Positions 20,101 to 28,330 are shown, numbered from the stretch's first letter. The stretch: 40,424 bases of DNA from a virus (IMGVR_UViG_3300048018_000041:1-40424); one strand, 5' to 3'. A program made the numbers and translations. The notes: generated by a model from the sequence alone, not told the origin.

Positions 20101-23100
20101 GTTACGAAGGTGGTATAAAATCTTTACCTATTAGAGTTATAAAAGATAGTTATTTAAACAAATTATTTCCTAGTAAAAAACTAGGCAAGGTTGACATGCA
20201 GAATAGGAAAGCTGATAACCCTAATCTTAGAAAAAACAGTAACTACAGAATAGATAAATTAGAAATTAAACCACCCACATTAGGTAAATGGATTAAATAT
20301 TTTACAGAAGGTGGTTATACAACTTTATTAGCAAAGCAAAAAAAGTATGGAACTGAAATAGCTAAAGCTGTATCGTTAAAAGCAACTAGAGAGTCACTAC
20401 AAGATGCTGATGTTATTAAAGATATAGTAGATAAAAGTTCTTTAAGAAATGAAGAAATAACTACTGATATAGTAAAAGGTGTATTACAAACTCTAGAAAC
20501 AACGTTAGATACTAAAGCTTCTGAAGCCGCTATGTTTGATAACATACAGTTTTCTAGAGAAATAATAGAAGATGTTTTAAACAGTAAAGATCCAGACGCT
20601 AGTCTATCAAACGTAGAAGATCCTGTTCTTAGACAGTGGATTTTTGAAACATTTATACAACCAGGTATTACCAGTGAAAATATTGCTTTTATCGGTGAGG
20701 CTTTTAATTTAATAAAAGATAAAACTTTTTCAAGAATAGGTAATATAAGAAGAAAAATAGCTGGTAAAACAATTGTTAATGATGAGGTTTTAAAAACAAT
20801 GGAGCTTGGTTTAGATAAATACGTTAAAGGAATACCTGCTCAATTAATTAAAGTTATTGGTATAGATTTTGCAGGATTACATTATAGAGGTATAAATTGG
20901 AATGCTAAAAAAAGAGACGCTTATATATCTAAGCTAAAAGAGTTTGAAGAAACTGGTGACGCTAAAAAACTATATGATAAAATAAATATAGAGCATTTAA
21001 ACAAACAGGTTCAGGGAGAAAAACAATATAAAGAAATTGTTTTAAAAGCTATGGCTGAACCAAATCTTGAAAAAGCTTTACAAATAATTAAAGATGCTAG
21101 AACTGAAATAAAACTAACTAATGATGCAAATATAGCTTTGTTAAATTATCTTACGTTTAAAGCTCAAGAACTTAACTTAGATCCTGGTTACTTTTTTGAA
21201 GTTAGCCAAATGCAGACAAACATACAGAATGGTACAAGAGCTTACAGCCAATTAGGACATATATATATAACTAAAGGAAAACAAATAGCTACAAATAAAA
21301 ACGGTAATATATTAGCTAAACCTAAGAATAAAGCAGGGTTAAAAGGATATTATGAAGCATGGTCTAAAACTTCGTTATGGGATCAGGCTCTTGAAATAGC
21401 TAAACAAGAAAAAGCAAAAGATATTAAAAAAAGAGCAGTACAGTTATTAACTCCAAAAAATGAACATTTAGGCGCTAGTGCTTTAAGCAACGCAAAAGCG
21501 GCTGGTGGCGTTATATCTAAAAATTTAACCTTACAAAACATAGATAATGTTTGGTCTGATCATATTACACTTTGGGCCCCGTTAATGATTGCTGATATGA
21601 TGGATAAAGCTGGTGGTAAAGTTAATAGATCTGGAGAAAGAAGAATAATGCTTTTACCTTCTGAAATTAGAAAAGATATAATAAATACGATAGAAGGTAA
21701 GCCTAGTCAAGATGTTATAATACAAAAAGAATACGAAGCAATTCAATTTAGCAAATCTAACTCTGACCAATTTAATGAAATACTAGAACAAACAAAAGGT
21801 GTTGATTCTGTTAAAAGATTTTCAGATGCTGCAGCTAAATCAAGAGGTGCTAAAAAAGGTTTATACGACTGGTTCATACCACCTTCTGCTGAAGATTTTT
21901 CTGGTTTACTTTATAAATTTTTAGGCAAAGGTAAAATAGGTGATAAACAAATGAAGTTTTTTAAAGAAAAACTAATGAACCCTTTTGCTTCCGCTATGGC
22001 TGAAATAGATAGAAGAAAACAACAAATGTCTAATGAATATTTAGCACTACAAAAGAAAATGTCAGGTGTTAAAAAAATTCTAGGAGAAAACACTGGATAT
22101 AATGAATTTACATATGACAGTGCTGTAAGAGTTTATTTATGGGACAAAGCTGGTTTTGAGATACCTGGTTTATCTAAAAGAGATCAGACAGAGTTAGTTA
22201 AAAAAATAAAAGAAAATGCTGATTTAAAATTATATGCTGATAGCTTAAGTGCAATTAGTAAACTTAAAGATGGCTGGGTTAAACCAAGTGAAAGTTGGTT
22301 AGGTGGTAATATACCTACAGATATTAGCGATATAAATCAAAAGGTAAATAGAAAAGAAGTTTTAGCTGAATGGGTTAAAAACAAAAACGAAATATTTAGT
22401 AAAGAAAACTTAAATAAAATTGAAGCTATATATGGTACAGATTTTAGAGAGTCTTTAGAAGAAATACTAGGTAGAATGGAAAGAGGTTCTAACAGACCTA
22501 TAGGTTCTAGTCAAAATAAACTTACAACTAAGTTTATGAATTGGGTTAACAACTCAGTAGGTGCTATTATGTTTTTTAACGCTAGGTCTGCAATACTACA
22601 AACTATATCTGCAGCTAACTTTATAAACTTTAAAGATAATAATATATTTGCTGCCGCTGGAGCTTTTGCAAATCAAAAACAGTTTTGGTCAGACTTCACT
22701 ATGTTGTTTAATAGTGATTTCTTAAAACAAAGAAGATCTGGATTAAAAACAGATATAAATGAAGCTGAAATATCTAACGCTGTAGGTACTGCTCCTAACA
22801 AAGCAACTGCTGCGTTTAAATATATGCTTAAAAAAGGTTTTTTACCTACACAAATAGCTGATAGTTTTGCTATAGCTATGGGTGGTGCTAGCTTTATAAG
22901 AAATAGAATAAACTCTTTAGTTAAAAGTGGTATGACTAAAAAAGAGGCTATGGATCAAGCTATGTTAGATTTTAGAGAAATATCTGAAGAAGCACAGCAA
23001 TCAAGTAGACCTGACAGAATTAGTTCACAACAAGCTGGACCACTCGGTCGTGTTATATTAGCTTTTGCAAACACACCTATGCAGTATGCAAGGATGCAGA

Positions 23101-23801
23101 AGAAAGCAATACTTGATTTAAAAAATGGTAGAGGCGATTGGAAAACAAACATGAGTAAAATACTTTACTATGGTGTTGTTCAAAACTTTATATTTAATGC
23201 TTTACAACAAGCATTGTTTGCTATGGCATTTGATGATGACGAAGAAAGATTAGATGAAAAACAATTAGGTATAATGAATGGTATGGCTGATTCATTACTT
23301 AGAGGTACTGGTGTGGCTGGTGCAGGTGTAGCTACTGTTAAAAATATGGTTATGGAACTAATAAGACAAAACCAAAAAGATAGACCTGATTATGTAAACG
23401 TTGCTTTAAAGTCAACAAGTATATCACCACCTATATCTTCTAAGCTTAGTAAATTAATATCTGCTGCTAGAACATTTCAGTGGAATGGTAAAGAAATAAG
23501 AGAAGAAGGTTTAAGTTTAGATAACCCTGCTAATTTAGCTGTTGGTAAAACTGTATCTGCTTTTACAAACATACCTTTAGATAGATTAATTCAAAAAGTA
23601 GATAATTTAAAAACTGCTACAGAGGAAGAAACTGCAGCTTGGCAAAGTATAGCTTTAACTTTAGGTTGGGATCAATGGAGTTTAGGTTTAAATCCATATC
23701 AAAAGAAAAATAAAAATAAAACTAAATTGAAAAAAGGACAGGTGAAACTTAGAAATAAATCTGTCAAATTAAATAAAGGAAAAGTTAAACTAAGAAAATG
23801 A
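17172..23801 (+). CDS. Giant internal virion (ejection) protein with a zincin motif
   Basis: A 2209-residue protein, about 1.7 times T7 gp16, in the gp16 position. Residues 600-610 contain SHEVLHPVL with an HExxH zinc-peptidase signature (His602, Glu603, His606), preceded by GGGQILINKETALKQ, a pattern seen in zincin domains of phage 'polyvalent' proteins. Hydrophobic helices lie near residues 220-260 and 1995-2030. The C-terminal ~250 residues (RVILAFANTPMQYARMQKKA and FRE-type EEAQQSSRPDRISSQQAG) are the conserved end of such proteins, by recall. It ends in a Lys/Arg heptad repeat. No lytic transglycosylase motif was found. Its last four bases, ATGA, overlap the endolysin start. It may be ejected into the cell and may cleave protein; activity is inferred. 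Confidence 0.7.
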   Translation: MGEFEQLIRDLYGKYSPETNVDEKIQKFSQAGLSPQEFLDGFYKKYDPTRGTDDRKNNIIKTYFAKQLKEAEDKELKSKGQYREEDLTTNELNKLQAVDMTKGFFATTLQMADNLIIESGVAVKNTLGRFAKQVDILMETGELRRLTGDEKKEAHLMADIAVSSAPIGPSGLVSRKFQDSSQEFIDELGLDKVVYNQTLSESIKDSESETVSDKFDNFRRLGGRAVASGVESLPYTIASMSGYGIAALTVGAASSKLNEEMERNPDINSEILFLNAVGHGGIEMADALATRYLLGGASKIVGKGGGEKAVKSFFEGGARRFLGYSGAVVGEGLTEMSQAVANDLWDGFTLGMMGDDKTQLEKMDFDSNYWRKKQWEVYDEGIIGSLTGGGFTVYNAARDSDAKRYERMVSMLTPLSVKQAHNENIKKLTELKKKLDNTTDPNSRKIIKDGMKVLKNKITKSSSQSRQVVENLNESQLKEYAKNVDKRNRNLNKIDNKTTPEAKAIIEEQNKELSDINEKMFNEVKEANFGENVRFAKTEGAKLGLNVNVANSKKSFDDKVKALTGQNIKNESGIEGVFIGGGQILINKETALKQGAISVGSHEVLHPVLNALVGNEAKQKKIVQEFKKELTSKQRKYMDKAMKGKTASEQNTEYLTVFSDGLRLKKMDYSLTNAESFMKLGKGILNAFKDVGFTNASFKDGKGVYEFMKEYNKSIGQGGLTDAASKAIKDAEANSKVKIKDVKAVGDMQKSQVYQTVEGMKESLLDPKTKKDTAFMIANELLNEADRRLKINADELTREDIVRNFAFDPDNPRGLQALLKNYSQEKNNSIMGYLNSKVQGGRSLFDLRLQEFYEKDPKYNNILQSLSDEAVQKKAQKKLNEESNKNQGPAARALTDFNDLMINDENFITSDIYKSIKGKIINNITLLLSKGNLDVNSMVDIINKEISNVIKKAQGKISRVDGKVVISEEYDNFVRDGYEGGIKSLPIRVIKDSYLNKLFPSKKLGKVDMQNRKADNPNLRKNSNYRIDKLEIKPPTLGKWIKYFTEGGYTTLLAKQKKYGTEIAKAVSLKATRESLQDADVIKDIVDKSSLRNEEITTDIVKGVLQTLETTLDTKASEAAMFDNIQFSREIIEDVLNSKDPDASLSNVEDPVLRQWIFETFIQPGITSENIAFIGEAFNLIKDKTFSRIGNIRRKIAGKTIVNDEVLKTMELGLDKYVKGIPAQLIKVIGIDFAGLHYRGINWNAKKRDAYISKLKEFEETGDAKKLYDKINIEHLNKQVQGEKQYKEIVLKAMAEPNLEKALQIIKDARTEIKLTNDANIALLNYLTFKAQELNLDPGYFFEVSQMQTNIQNGTRAYSQLGHIYITKGKQIATNKNGNILAKPKNKAGLKGYYEAWSKTSLWDQALEIAKQEKAKDIKKRAVQLLTPKNEHLGASALSNAKAAGGVISKNLTLQNIDNVWSDHITLWAPLMIADMMDKAGGKVNRSGERRIMLLPSEIRKDIINTIEGKPSQDVIIQKEYEAIQFSKSNSDQFNEILEQTKGVDSVKRFSDAAAKSRGAKKGLYDWFIPPSAEDFSGLLYKFLGKGKIGDKQMKFFKEKLMNPFASAMAEIDRRKQQMSNEYLALQKKMSGVKKILGENTGYNEFTYDSAVRVYLWDKAGFEIPGLSKRDQTELVKKIKENADLKLYADSLSAISKLKDGWVKPSESWLGGNIPTDISDINQKVNRKEVLAEWVKNKNEIFSKENLNKIEAIYGTDFRESLEEILGRMERGSNRPIGSSQNKLTTKFMNWVNNSVGAIMFFNARSAILQTISAANFINFKDNNIFAAAGAFANQKQFWSDFTMLFNSDFLKQRRSGLKTDINEAEISNAVGTAPNKATAAFKYMLKKGFLPTQIADSFAIAMGGASFIRNRINSLVKSGMTKKEAMDQAMLDFREISEEAQQSSRPDRISSQQAGPLGRVILAFANTPMQYARMQKKAILDLKNGRGDWKTNMSKILYYGVVQNFIFNALQQALFAMAFDDDEERLDEKQLGIMNGMADSLLRGTGVAGAGVATVKNMVMELIRQNQKDRPDYVNVALKSTSISPPISSKLSKLISAARTFQWNGKEIREEGLSLDNPANLAVGKTVSAFTNIPLDRLIQKVDNLKTATEEETAAWQSIALTLGWDQWSLGLNPYQKKNKNKTKLKKGQVKLRNKSVKLNKGKVKLRK

Positions 23802-24256
23802 TAAGCAAACATATAAGTAGCAAAGAAGGAGTGTATAGCAATACAGCTATAAGGCGAGGTATAGATAACACACCAGGTGAATATGAATTACAAAACATGG
23901 AGTTACTTGCTAAAAATGTATTTGAGCCTCTTAGAGAGTACGTAGGTAAGCCTATAAAGATTAATTCGTTCTATAGATCAGCTGAATTAAATTCCGCTAT
24001 CGGTGGAAGTTCTAAGTCACAACACTGTCAGGGTAGAGCAATTGATATAGACGATACTTATGGTCACATGTCAAATGCGGATATGTATTATTGGTTAAAA
24101 GATAACGTTGACTTTGACCAGATGATATGGGAGTTTGGCACAGAAGAGAATCCAAACTGGGTGCATATAAGTTACATAGATGGTGATTCAAACAGAAAGA
24201 GATGTTTACAAGCATATAAAGATGAAAATAACAAAACAAAATATAAATTAATATGA
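23798..24256 (+). CDS. Endolysin, peptidase M15 (D-Ala-D-Ala type) family
   Basis: A 152-residue Zn peptidase of the M15/VanY-like fold that cleaves peptidoglycan peptide stems. Zinc ligands are readable in order: His76 and Asp83 in SQHCQGRAIDID and His123 in NWVHISY, with Arg60 in the FYRSAELN motif. There is no signal peptide, so release needs a holin or membrane damage, or the enzyme acts from the virion. It starts within the ATGA overlap with the giant virion gene (coupled translation) and itself overlaps the next gene by four bases. M15 lysins are common in phages of Gram-negative hosts. The family call is strong; lysis versus virion entry role is uncertain. Confidence 0.82.
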   Translation: MISKHISSKEGVYSNTAIRRGIDNTPGEYELQNMELLAKNVFEPLREYVGKPIKINSFYRSAELNSAIGGSSKSQHCQGRAIDIDDTYGHMSNADMYYWLKDNVDFDQMIWEFGTEENPNWVHISYIDGDSNRKRCLQAYKDENNKTKYKLI

Positions 24257-24453
24257 ACTGGTTAGTAAGACAAAAACAAACAAGAAGTTCTAGTTGTGAC
24301 TGTACAGATAATTGTAACTGTAAAAAAACACCTGCTAAAATGGGTTCACCTTTAAAATGCTGGAAAACACACGAAAGAAAACCTGGTACAGTAAAAGGAG
24401 CTAAAGGTAGTTGTCAACACAAAGACCCTTCTAAAAGACCTGAAAACAAATAG
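24253..24453 (+). CDS. Small Cys-rich protein
   Basis: A 66-residue basic protein. Cys residues cluster early (CDCTDNCNCKK, about residues 15-25) with two later (CWK, SCQHK). The spacing CxCxxxCxC suggests metal binding. The motif KMGSPLKCWKTH recalls SPLK-type signals in other proteins of these phages. It overlaps the endolysin stop by ATGA and is followed one base later by another small basic gene. Function is unknown. Confidence 0.5.
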   Translation: MNWLVRQKQTRSSSCDCTDNCNCKKTPAKMGSPLKCWKTHERKPGTVKGAKGSCQHKDPSKRPENK

Positions 24454-24454
24454 T

Positions 24455-24838
24455 ATGGCTATAGGTAAAGGATGTGGACCGCGTGGGCTAGGCTCACCAT
24501 TCCAAAAAAGAACTAAAGAAGAAAGACAACAGTCTAGAGCTGAACGTAAAGAATTTAGACAAGAACGTAGAGCTGAAAGAAAAGAAAAAAAAGAAATAAG
24601 AAAAACTACAAAGGGTAAAGGTAGAAACTTTAGAAGCACAGAAGAAGGTGCGGGTATGACTGCAAAAGGTGTTAGTGAATACAAAAGAAAAAACCCTGGT
24701 AGCAAATTACAAACAGCTGTTACTGGTGATGTAAAACCTGGTAGCAAAGCTGCTGGTAGAAGAAAATCATTTTGTGCAAGATCAAAAGGTTGGACTGGTG
24801 AAAGAGGTAAAGCAGCTAGAAGAAGATGGAAATGTTAA
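24455..24838 (+). CDS. Small basic conserved phage protein, possible DNA-binding
   Basis: This 127-residue protein is rich in Lys and Arg. Residues 20-55 are an alternating charged helix (QSRAERKEFRQERRAERKEK). The C-terminal ~65 residues carry GMTAKGVSEYKRKNPGSKLQ, then SKAAGRRKSFCARSKGWTG and KAARRRWKC. I recall this C-terminal pattern as a family spread widely among marine phages, without a known function. Two Cys sit near the C-terminus. Strong charge suggests nucleic acid binding or packaging. It overlaps the next gene by 13 bases. Confidence 0.5.
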   Translation: MAIGKGCGPRGLGSPFQKRTKEERQQSRAERKEFRQERRAERKEKKEIRKTTKGKGRNFRSTEEGAGMTAKGVSEYKRKNPGSKLQTAVTGDVKPGSKAAGRRKSFCARSKGWTGERGKAARRRWKC

Positions 24839-25497
24839 GGGCTTGTTTTTTAATAATAATTCTAGCAGTAACTAGTTGCGGAATACAAAAAACACAACCA
24901 CCTCCATTGTCAGGCCCGTGGTTAGATGTTCCTTCTACTATTAAAATAGATACTTTATCTTATACAAGATTAAATTGGAAATTAAGAACTGATTTTACTT
25001 TTAGGTGGAACTATGCTAAGTATGCGTCTAATCAACCGTTCTCGTTTTATTCGTCTGCATCGTTTGCTAGATTTTGGAATCCGTTTAATTCTTTTGACAT
25101 GTATTGGAATAGACATAATTTCTGGTATGACTGGGCTTTTGGTTACCCTTATTTTAACCACCATTACTCAATACCAAGATATTATATGTATGAACAACCT
25201 CGTAATGTAGCTATGATAAGAGGAAGAAGAGGAATTATTAAAAAAGTAAGAGAAGATAAAATTAATATAATAGCCAATAGATTAAGAAACGAAGTAAAGA
25301 TAAATAACAACAATAGTAGACCAGATAGGTCATGGAATAACAAAAACAAATTTGTTCCAAGAGAAAATCCTAATAATAATTTTAACCGTAAAATCACACC
25401 AAGAGAAAACCCTAATATAAATATACAAAACACGAGACCAAGTAGATCTATAGTTAATTCAACTAAAGTTTCTATGAGGTTAAAAACAAAAAACTAA
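24826..25497 (+). CDS. Phage lipoprotein
   Basis: A 223-residue protein with a lipoprotein signal: a hydrophobic core ending in LAVTSC|GIQ, with lipobox VTSC and Cys18 when counted from the upstream ATG. A second ATG two codons in (24832) gives MLRACFLIII and is equally good. The mature part begins with Pro, then a Trp/Tyr/Phe-rich stretch (FRWNYAKY, FWNPFNSFDMYWNRHNF) and ends in an Asn/Arg-rich tail with repeated PRENPN units (residues ~175-200). It would be anchored to a membrane and face the periplasm. Next to an endolysin, a lipoprotein may be an outer-membrane spanin or a superinfection-exclusion protein. The length is unusual for a spanin. Function is unproven. Confidence 0.6.
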   Translation: MEMLRACFLIIILAVTSCGIQKTQPPPLSGPWLDVPSTIKIDTLSYTRLNWKLRTDFTFRWNYAKYASNQPFSFYSSASFARFWNPFNSFDMYWNRHNFWYDWAFGYPYFNHHYSIPRYYMYEQPRNVAMIRGRRGIIKKVREDKINIIANRLRNEVKINNNNSRPDRSWNNKNKFVPRENPNNNFNRKITPRENPNINIQNTRPSRSIVNSTKVSMRLKTKN

Positions 25498-25779
25498 ATG
25501 GCTCAAAAAATTTCAGAGAACACAGAAGTACAATTAGATTTAAAAACAATTGGAATGTTAGTTGCAGGCGCAGTGAGTTTAGCGGCCATGTATTTTACTT
25601 TGCAAAAAGATATTGATCTTGCAAAAGAACTACCTAAACCAGAGGTAAGCAGAACAGAATATGATTTAAAAGATGAGCTGGTTAGAACTACTATTATGGA
25701 TATTGACGAAAAAGTTCAAGATAATAGCGAGAAACTAGATAAAATTGACGATAAACTGTTCACAATTATAAACAAATAA
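25498..25779 (+). CDS. Single-pass membrane protein with coiled coil, holin- or spanin-like
   Basis: A 93-residue protein with a short hydrophilic N-terminus, one membrane segment (about residues 17-35, IGMLVAGAVSLAAMYFTLQ) and an acidic coiled coil (about residues 60-93, IDEKVQDNSEKLDKIDD). This N-in, C-periplasmic plan fits an inner-membrane spanin or a small holin. It directly follows the lipoprotein gene with no spacing between stop and start. Lysis role is inferred from topology and place; no family match is certain. Confidence 0.5.
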   Translation: MAQKISENTEVQLDLKTIGMLVAGAVSLAAMYFTLQKDIDLAKELPKPEVSRTEYDLKDELVRTTIMDIDEKVQDNSEKLDKIDDKLFTIINK

Positions 25780-25780
25780 A

Positions 25781-26095
25781 ATGAAAAAGATTTTAATAAT
25801 ATTAAGTTTACTTTTTACAACCATAGGATATTCACAATACGAAGTACTGCACATCAATTCTTCTTGGAACTCAAGACACAACCTTGATCTTGCAGGTCTT
25901 AAATATGCTAAGGTAAAATATTTAATACTAGAAGAACAAACACCTTCATTTAGACAACAAATAAAATCTGTTCCAACTATTCTAGTTTTATACAATGGTA
26001 AACCTAAAGGGCAATGGAGCGGTGGTATAGCTTTGAAATTAAATATAACAAAAGAAGATATAGAAAATCATATCGAAAGATTAAAGGCACAATAA
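25781..26095 (+). CDS. Secreted thioredoxin-fold protein lacking the active-site cysteines
   Basis: This 104-residue protein has a signal peptide (residues 1-18, MKKILIILSLLFTTIGYS). The rest matches a thioredoxin half-fold: cis-Pro loop SVPTILVLYNGKP (Pro65) and a C-terminal helix. Where thioredoxin has WCxxC, this has WNSRH (residues 29-33), with no Cys anywhere. So oxidoreductase activity is lost, and a binding or scaffold role in the periplasm is more likely. It is the last gene of the + block, two bases after the membrane protein, and ends at the bidirectional terminator. I recall Cys-less or Cys-poor relatives in marine phages. Confidence is good for fold and secretion, low for function. 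Confidence 0.6.
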   Translation: MKKILIILSLLFTTIGYSQYEVLHINSSWNSRHNLDLAGLKYAKVKYLILEEQTPSFRQQIKSVPTILVLYNGKPKGQWSGGIALKLNITKEDIENHIERLKAQ

Positions 26096-26097
26096 AA

Positions 26098-26126
26098 AAA
26101 GGGAAGTCGTAAGACCTCCCTTTGAT
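26098..26126. terminator. Bidirectional terminator between the two gene blocks
   Basis: The stem AAAGGGAAGTC (26098-26108) pairs with GACCTCCCTTT (26113-26123) with one A-C mismatch and a GTAA loop. An A run lies on the left (26094-26100), which is a U run for - strand transcripts, and a T run on the right (26121-26123). It separates + genes ending at 26095 from the nrdA stop at 26145 on the - strand. Confidence 0.8.
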
Positions 26127-26144
26127 TATTATAACAAACTTTAG

Positions 26145-27869
26145 TTATCCGTCACAACTAAGACAGCTCTCATCCATTGCTTGTTCAGCAATATCTCCAC
26201 GTAACACTGACTCAGTCCGAGTATAGTATAAGGTTTTAATACCTTTTTTCCAAGCTTCAAAATGTACTTTATTAATCCACTTAGGTGTGGCAACACTAGG
26301 AAAAGCTAAATTTAAACTTACGCTTTGATCTATATACTGTTGTCTTATACCCGCTTGATTAATTAGTTCTAACTGATTAACTTCTTTAAATGTTTTAAAC
26401 ACATCTTTAGCTGGTATATCATTATAAGGACCAACCATAACTTTATTAAGTTCTTTTAATCCTTGTACTGATCCTCCGTCTTTTAAGATTTTAGACCAAA
26501 CAGTTTCATTATTGATTTTAAGCTTGCGAAGGAGCTTAACCAGTGTGGGATTTTTACGAATGAAAGTACCTTTAGCACTTTGCTCAGTAAATACATTAGC
26601 AGCCCAAGGCTCAATGCCAGGAGATACATTACCACTAAGCTTACTGTTACTAACGGTAGGAGCAATAGCCCTAAGATGAGTATTCCGCATGCCAGTACCG
26701 ACACACCACAGAGGTTCCCCAAACTCTTCAGCAAGGGCCATAGAGGCTCGTTCAGATTCAATTTTAATTTGTGAAAATATTTTTCTAGTTTCATATTGTG
26801 CTAATAGTCCTTCAAATGGTAGGCCCTTTTCTTGTAAGTACGTGTGCCAACCTAAAACGCCTAATCCTAAAGCTCTACCTTTTTCAGCAGATCTTACAGA
26901 ATTATGAAATCCAACTTTACCTTTGGATCTTTGTATAAACTCTTCTAATACACCATCTAAAAACCATATAGAGTCATGTATTAAATTAGTTCCTTTCCAT
27001 TCATCATATCTAGCTAAGTTTAAACTAGATAGACAACAAACAAAGCTATGTGATTCATCTGTATGTAATGTAATTTCACTACATATGTTAGTCATATGAA
27101 CTTTTAAACCATGCTTTTTGTAAGCTGTTGGGTTATTTTTGTTTGTATTTCCCTTAAATAATATATAAGGTTCTCCAGTTGCTTTACGCTTTTGTAATAG
27201 CTTTCCCCACTTTTTTCTAGCATCAACATCTCCTGCTTCAACTCTTCGCATGAACTTGTCGCCGACCACAGCGCACTGGTGGAGGTTGAGTGATTGACGA
27301 TTAACGTCTCCTTTAGGTTCTCTAATTTCAAGCCATTCCTCAAAGTCGGGATGCTCAATATTGAGGTTAACTGATGCAGCTCCTCTTCTGACAGACCCTT
27401 GATTAGTGGCCAATATTGTTGAATCGTATACCTTACAAAAAGGCACAACTCCGTCACTTGTTCCATTTCCTTTAATTTTTGCACTAGCGGGTCTGATTTG
27501 ATTTATTCCAATACCTACTCCACCGCCGTGCTTTGCGAGTAGCATCATCTCTAGGTTTTTACTACCTATATCGTATATACTGTCAGCAACATCTATACCA
27601 AAACAACTGATCGGTAAACCTCTGTCTGTACCCGTGTTAGATAACACAGGGGATGCAAGACACAGCCAACCTGACCAAATGTATTCAAAAAATTTATCTG
27701 CCATTTCAGGACGTTCTAAACGTCTTGCAACTGTTTTACAAACCCTGTTGTAAGCATCTCTAGGTGTTTCTCCTTTTAATAAGTATCCACCACCAATAGT
27801 TTTTTTATAAACATCAGTTTCACCCCAAGCAGGGTAATCTTTTCCTTTTATCCAATCATTATTCCACAT
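26145..27869 (-). CDS. nrdA: Ribonucleotide reductase, class I large (alpha) subunit
   Basis: A 574-residue NrdA, short against the roughly 760 residues of E. coli, because the N-terminal ATP-cone is absent. Catalytic features are readable: Cys89 in LPISCFG, the radical-site segment NICSEI (Asn261, Cys263, Glu265), Cys278/279 in VCCLSSLN, the radical-relay Tyr548-Tyr549 in LYYTRT and C-terminal Cys569/Cys572 in CLSCDG for reduction. It reduces NDPs to dNDPs with the beta subunit encoded upstream. Without the cone, overall ATP/dATP activity control is probably lost, common in phage RNRs. It overlaps the preceding small gene by 11 bases and ends at the bidirectional terminator. The assignment is secure. 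Confidence 0.97.
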   Translation of the reverse strand: MWNNDWIKGKDYPAWGETDVYKKTIGGGYLLKGETPRDAYNRVCKTVARRLERPEMADKFFEYIWSGWLCLASPVLSNTGTDRGLPISCFGIDVADSIYDIGSKNLEMMLLAKHGGGVGIGINQIRPASAKIKGNGTSDGVVPFCKVYDSTILATNQGSVRRGAASVNLNIEHPDFEEWLEIREPKGDVNRQSLNLHQCAVVGDKFMRRVEAGDVDARKKWGKLLQKRKATGEPYILFKGNTNKNNPTAYKKHGLKVHMTNICSEITLHTDESHSFVCCLSSLNLARYDEWKGTNLIHDSIWFLDGVLEEFIQRSKGKVGFHNSVRSAEKGRALGLGVLGWHTYLQEKGLPFEGLLAQYETRKIFSQIKIESERASMALAEEFGEPLWCVGTGMRNTHLRAIAPTVSNSKLSGNVSPGIEPWAANVFTEQSAKGTFIRKNPTLVKLLRKLKINNETVWSKILKDGGSVQGLKELNKVMVGPYNDIPAKDVFKTFKEVNQLELINQAGIRQQYIDQSVSLNLAFPSVATPKWINKVHFEAWKKGIKTLYYTRTESVLRGDIAEQAMDESCLSCDG

Positions 27870-28077
27870 CTTTTTCTATTGTTTTTCTGGATTCTACGTC
27901 TTTTAACTCTTCAACTAATTTGTTCCAGGTCTCTTCTCCTATATGTAACTGAAAAGCTGTTAAAGTTCCTTTAGCTAATGTTTCCAAAGCTTGTAGGTTT
28001 TTTAAAGCTCTAGTTAAAGCTGAGCCAAGTATTTCAACTTGACCTTGTAATTCTTTTATGTTTTTTTGTACTCCCAT
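27859..28077 (-). CDS. Small coiled-coil protein in the RNR operon
   Basis: A 72-residue protein that is helical throughout, with heptad-like patterning (QGQVEILGSALTRALKNLQ and NKLVEELKDVESRK). There is no signal, membrane segment or Cys. It lies one base after the 83-residue gene and overlaps nrdA by 11 bases. It might bridge or regulate RNR subunits, but this is only position-based. Function is unknown. Confidence 0.55.
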   Translation of the reverse strand: MGVQKNIKELQGQVEILGSALTRALKNLQALETLAKGTLTAFQLHIGEETWNKLVEELKDVESRKTIEKDVE

Positions 28078-28078
28078 A

Positions 28079-28330
28079 TTATGTTATTAAATGTTTAACC
28101 CAAGCTATAAGCCCGTTTATATTTAAAGCAACTAAGTTCCATTGCTTACGATATGCTGTTTGTACACAGACACAAATAAAACCAGCTATATATAAAGCCG
28201 GTTCTATTGTCCATTGTGCTGCTACTAGAAAACCAGCTCCCATATATCCAATACGGGTAGCCATTCTTTCACTAGGTTTTAGTTTTCTTTTTCTTTCTAT
28301 TAAAAACCTTAGCAGTTTGTATTTTACCAT
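28079..28330 (-). CDS. Small membrane protein in the RNR operon
   Basis: This 83-residue protein has a basic N-terminus (FLIERKRKLKPSER) followed by hydrophobic stretches (about residues 28-60, GYMGAGFLVAAQWTIEPAL and YIAGFICVCVQTA) that could span the membrane twice. It overlaps nrdB by seven bases. It may be an inner-membrane protein unrelated to RNR. Function is unknown. Confidence 0.5.
   Translation of the reverse strand: MVKYKLLRFLIERKRKLKPSERMATRIGYMGAGFLVAAQWTIEPALYIAGFICVCVQTAYRKQWNLVALNINGLIAWVKHLIT

Noticed and set aside
24352-24747. 131-codon frame on the - strand
   Set aside because: Opposite the basic 127-residue gene; the Leu/Phe/Ser-rich product mirrors the AAA/AGA codons of that gene.
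27104-27484. 126-codon frame inside nrdA
   Set aside because: Another frame of a conserved enzyme gene; no independent motif.
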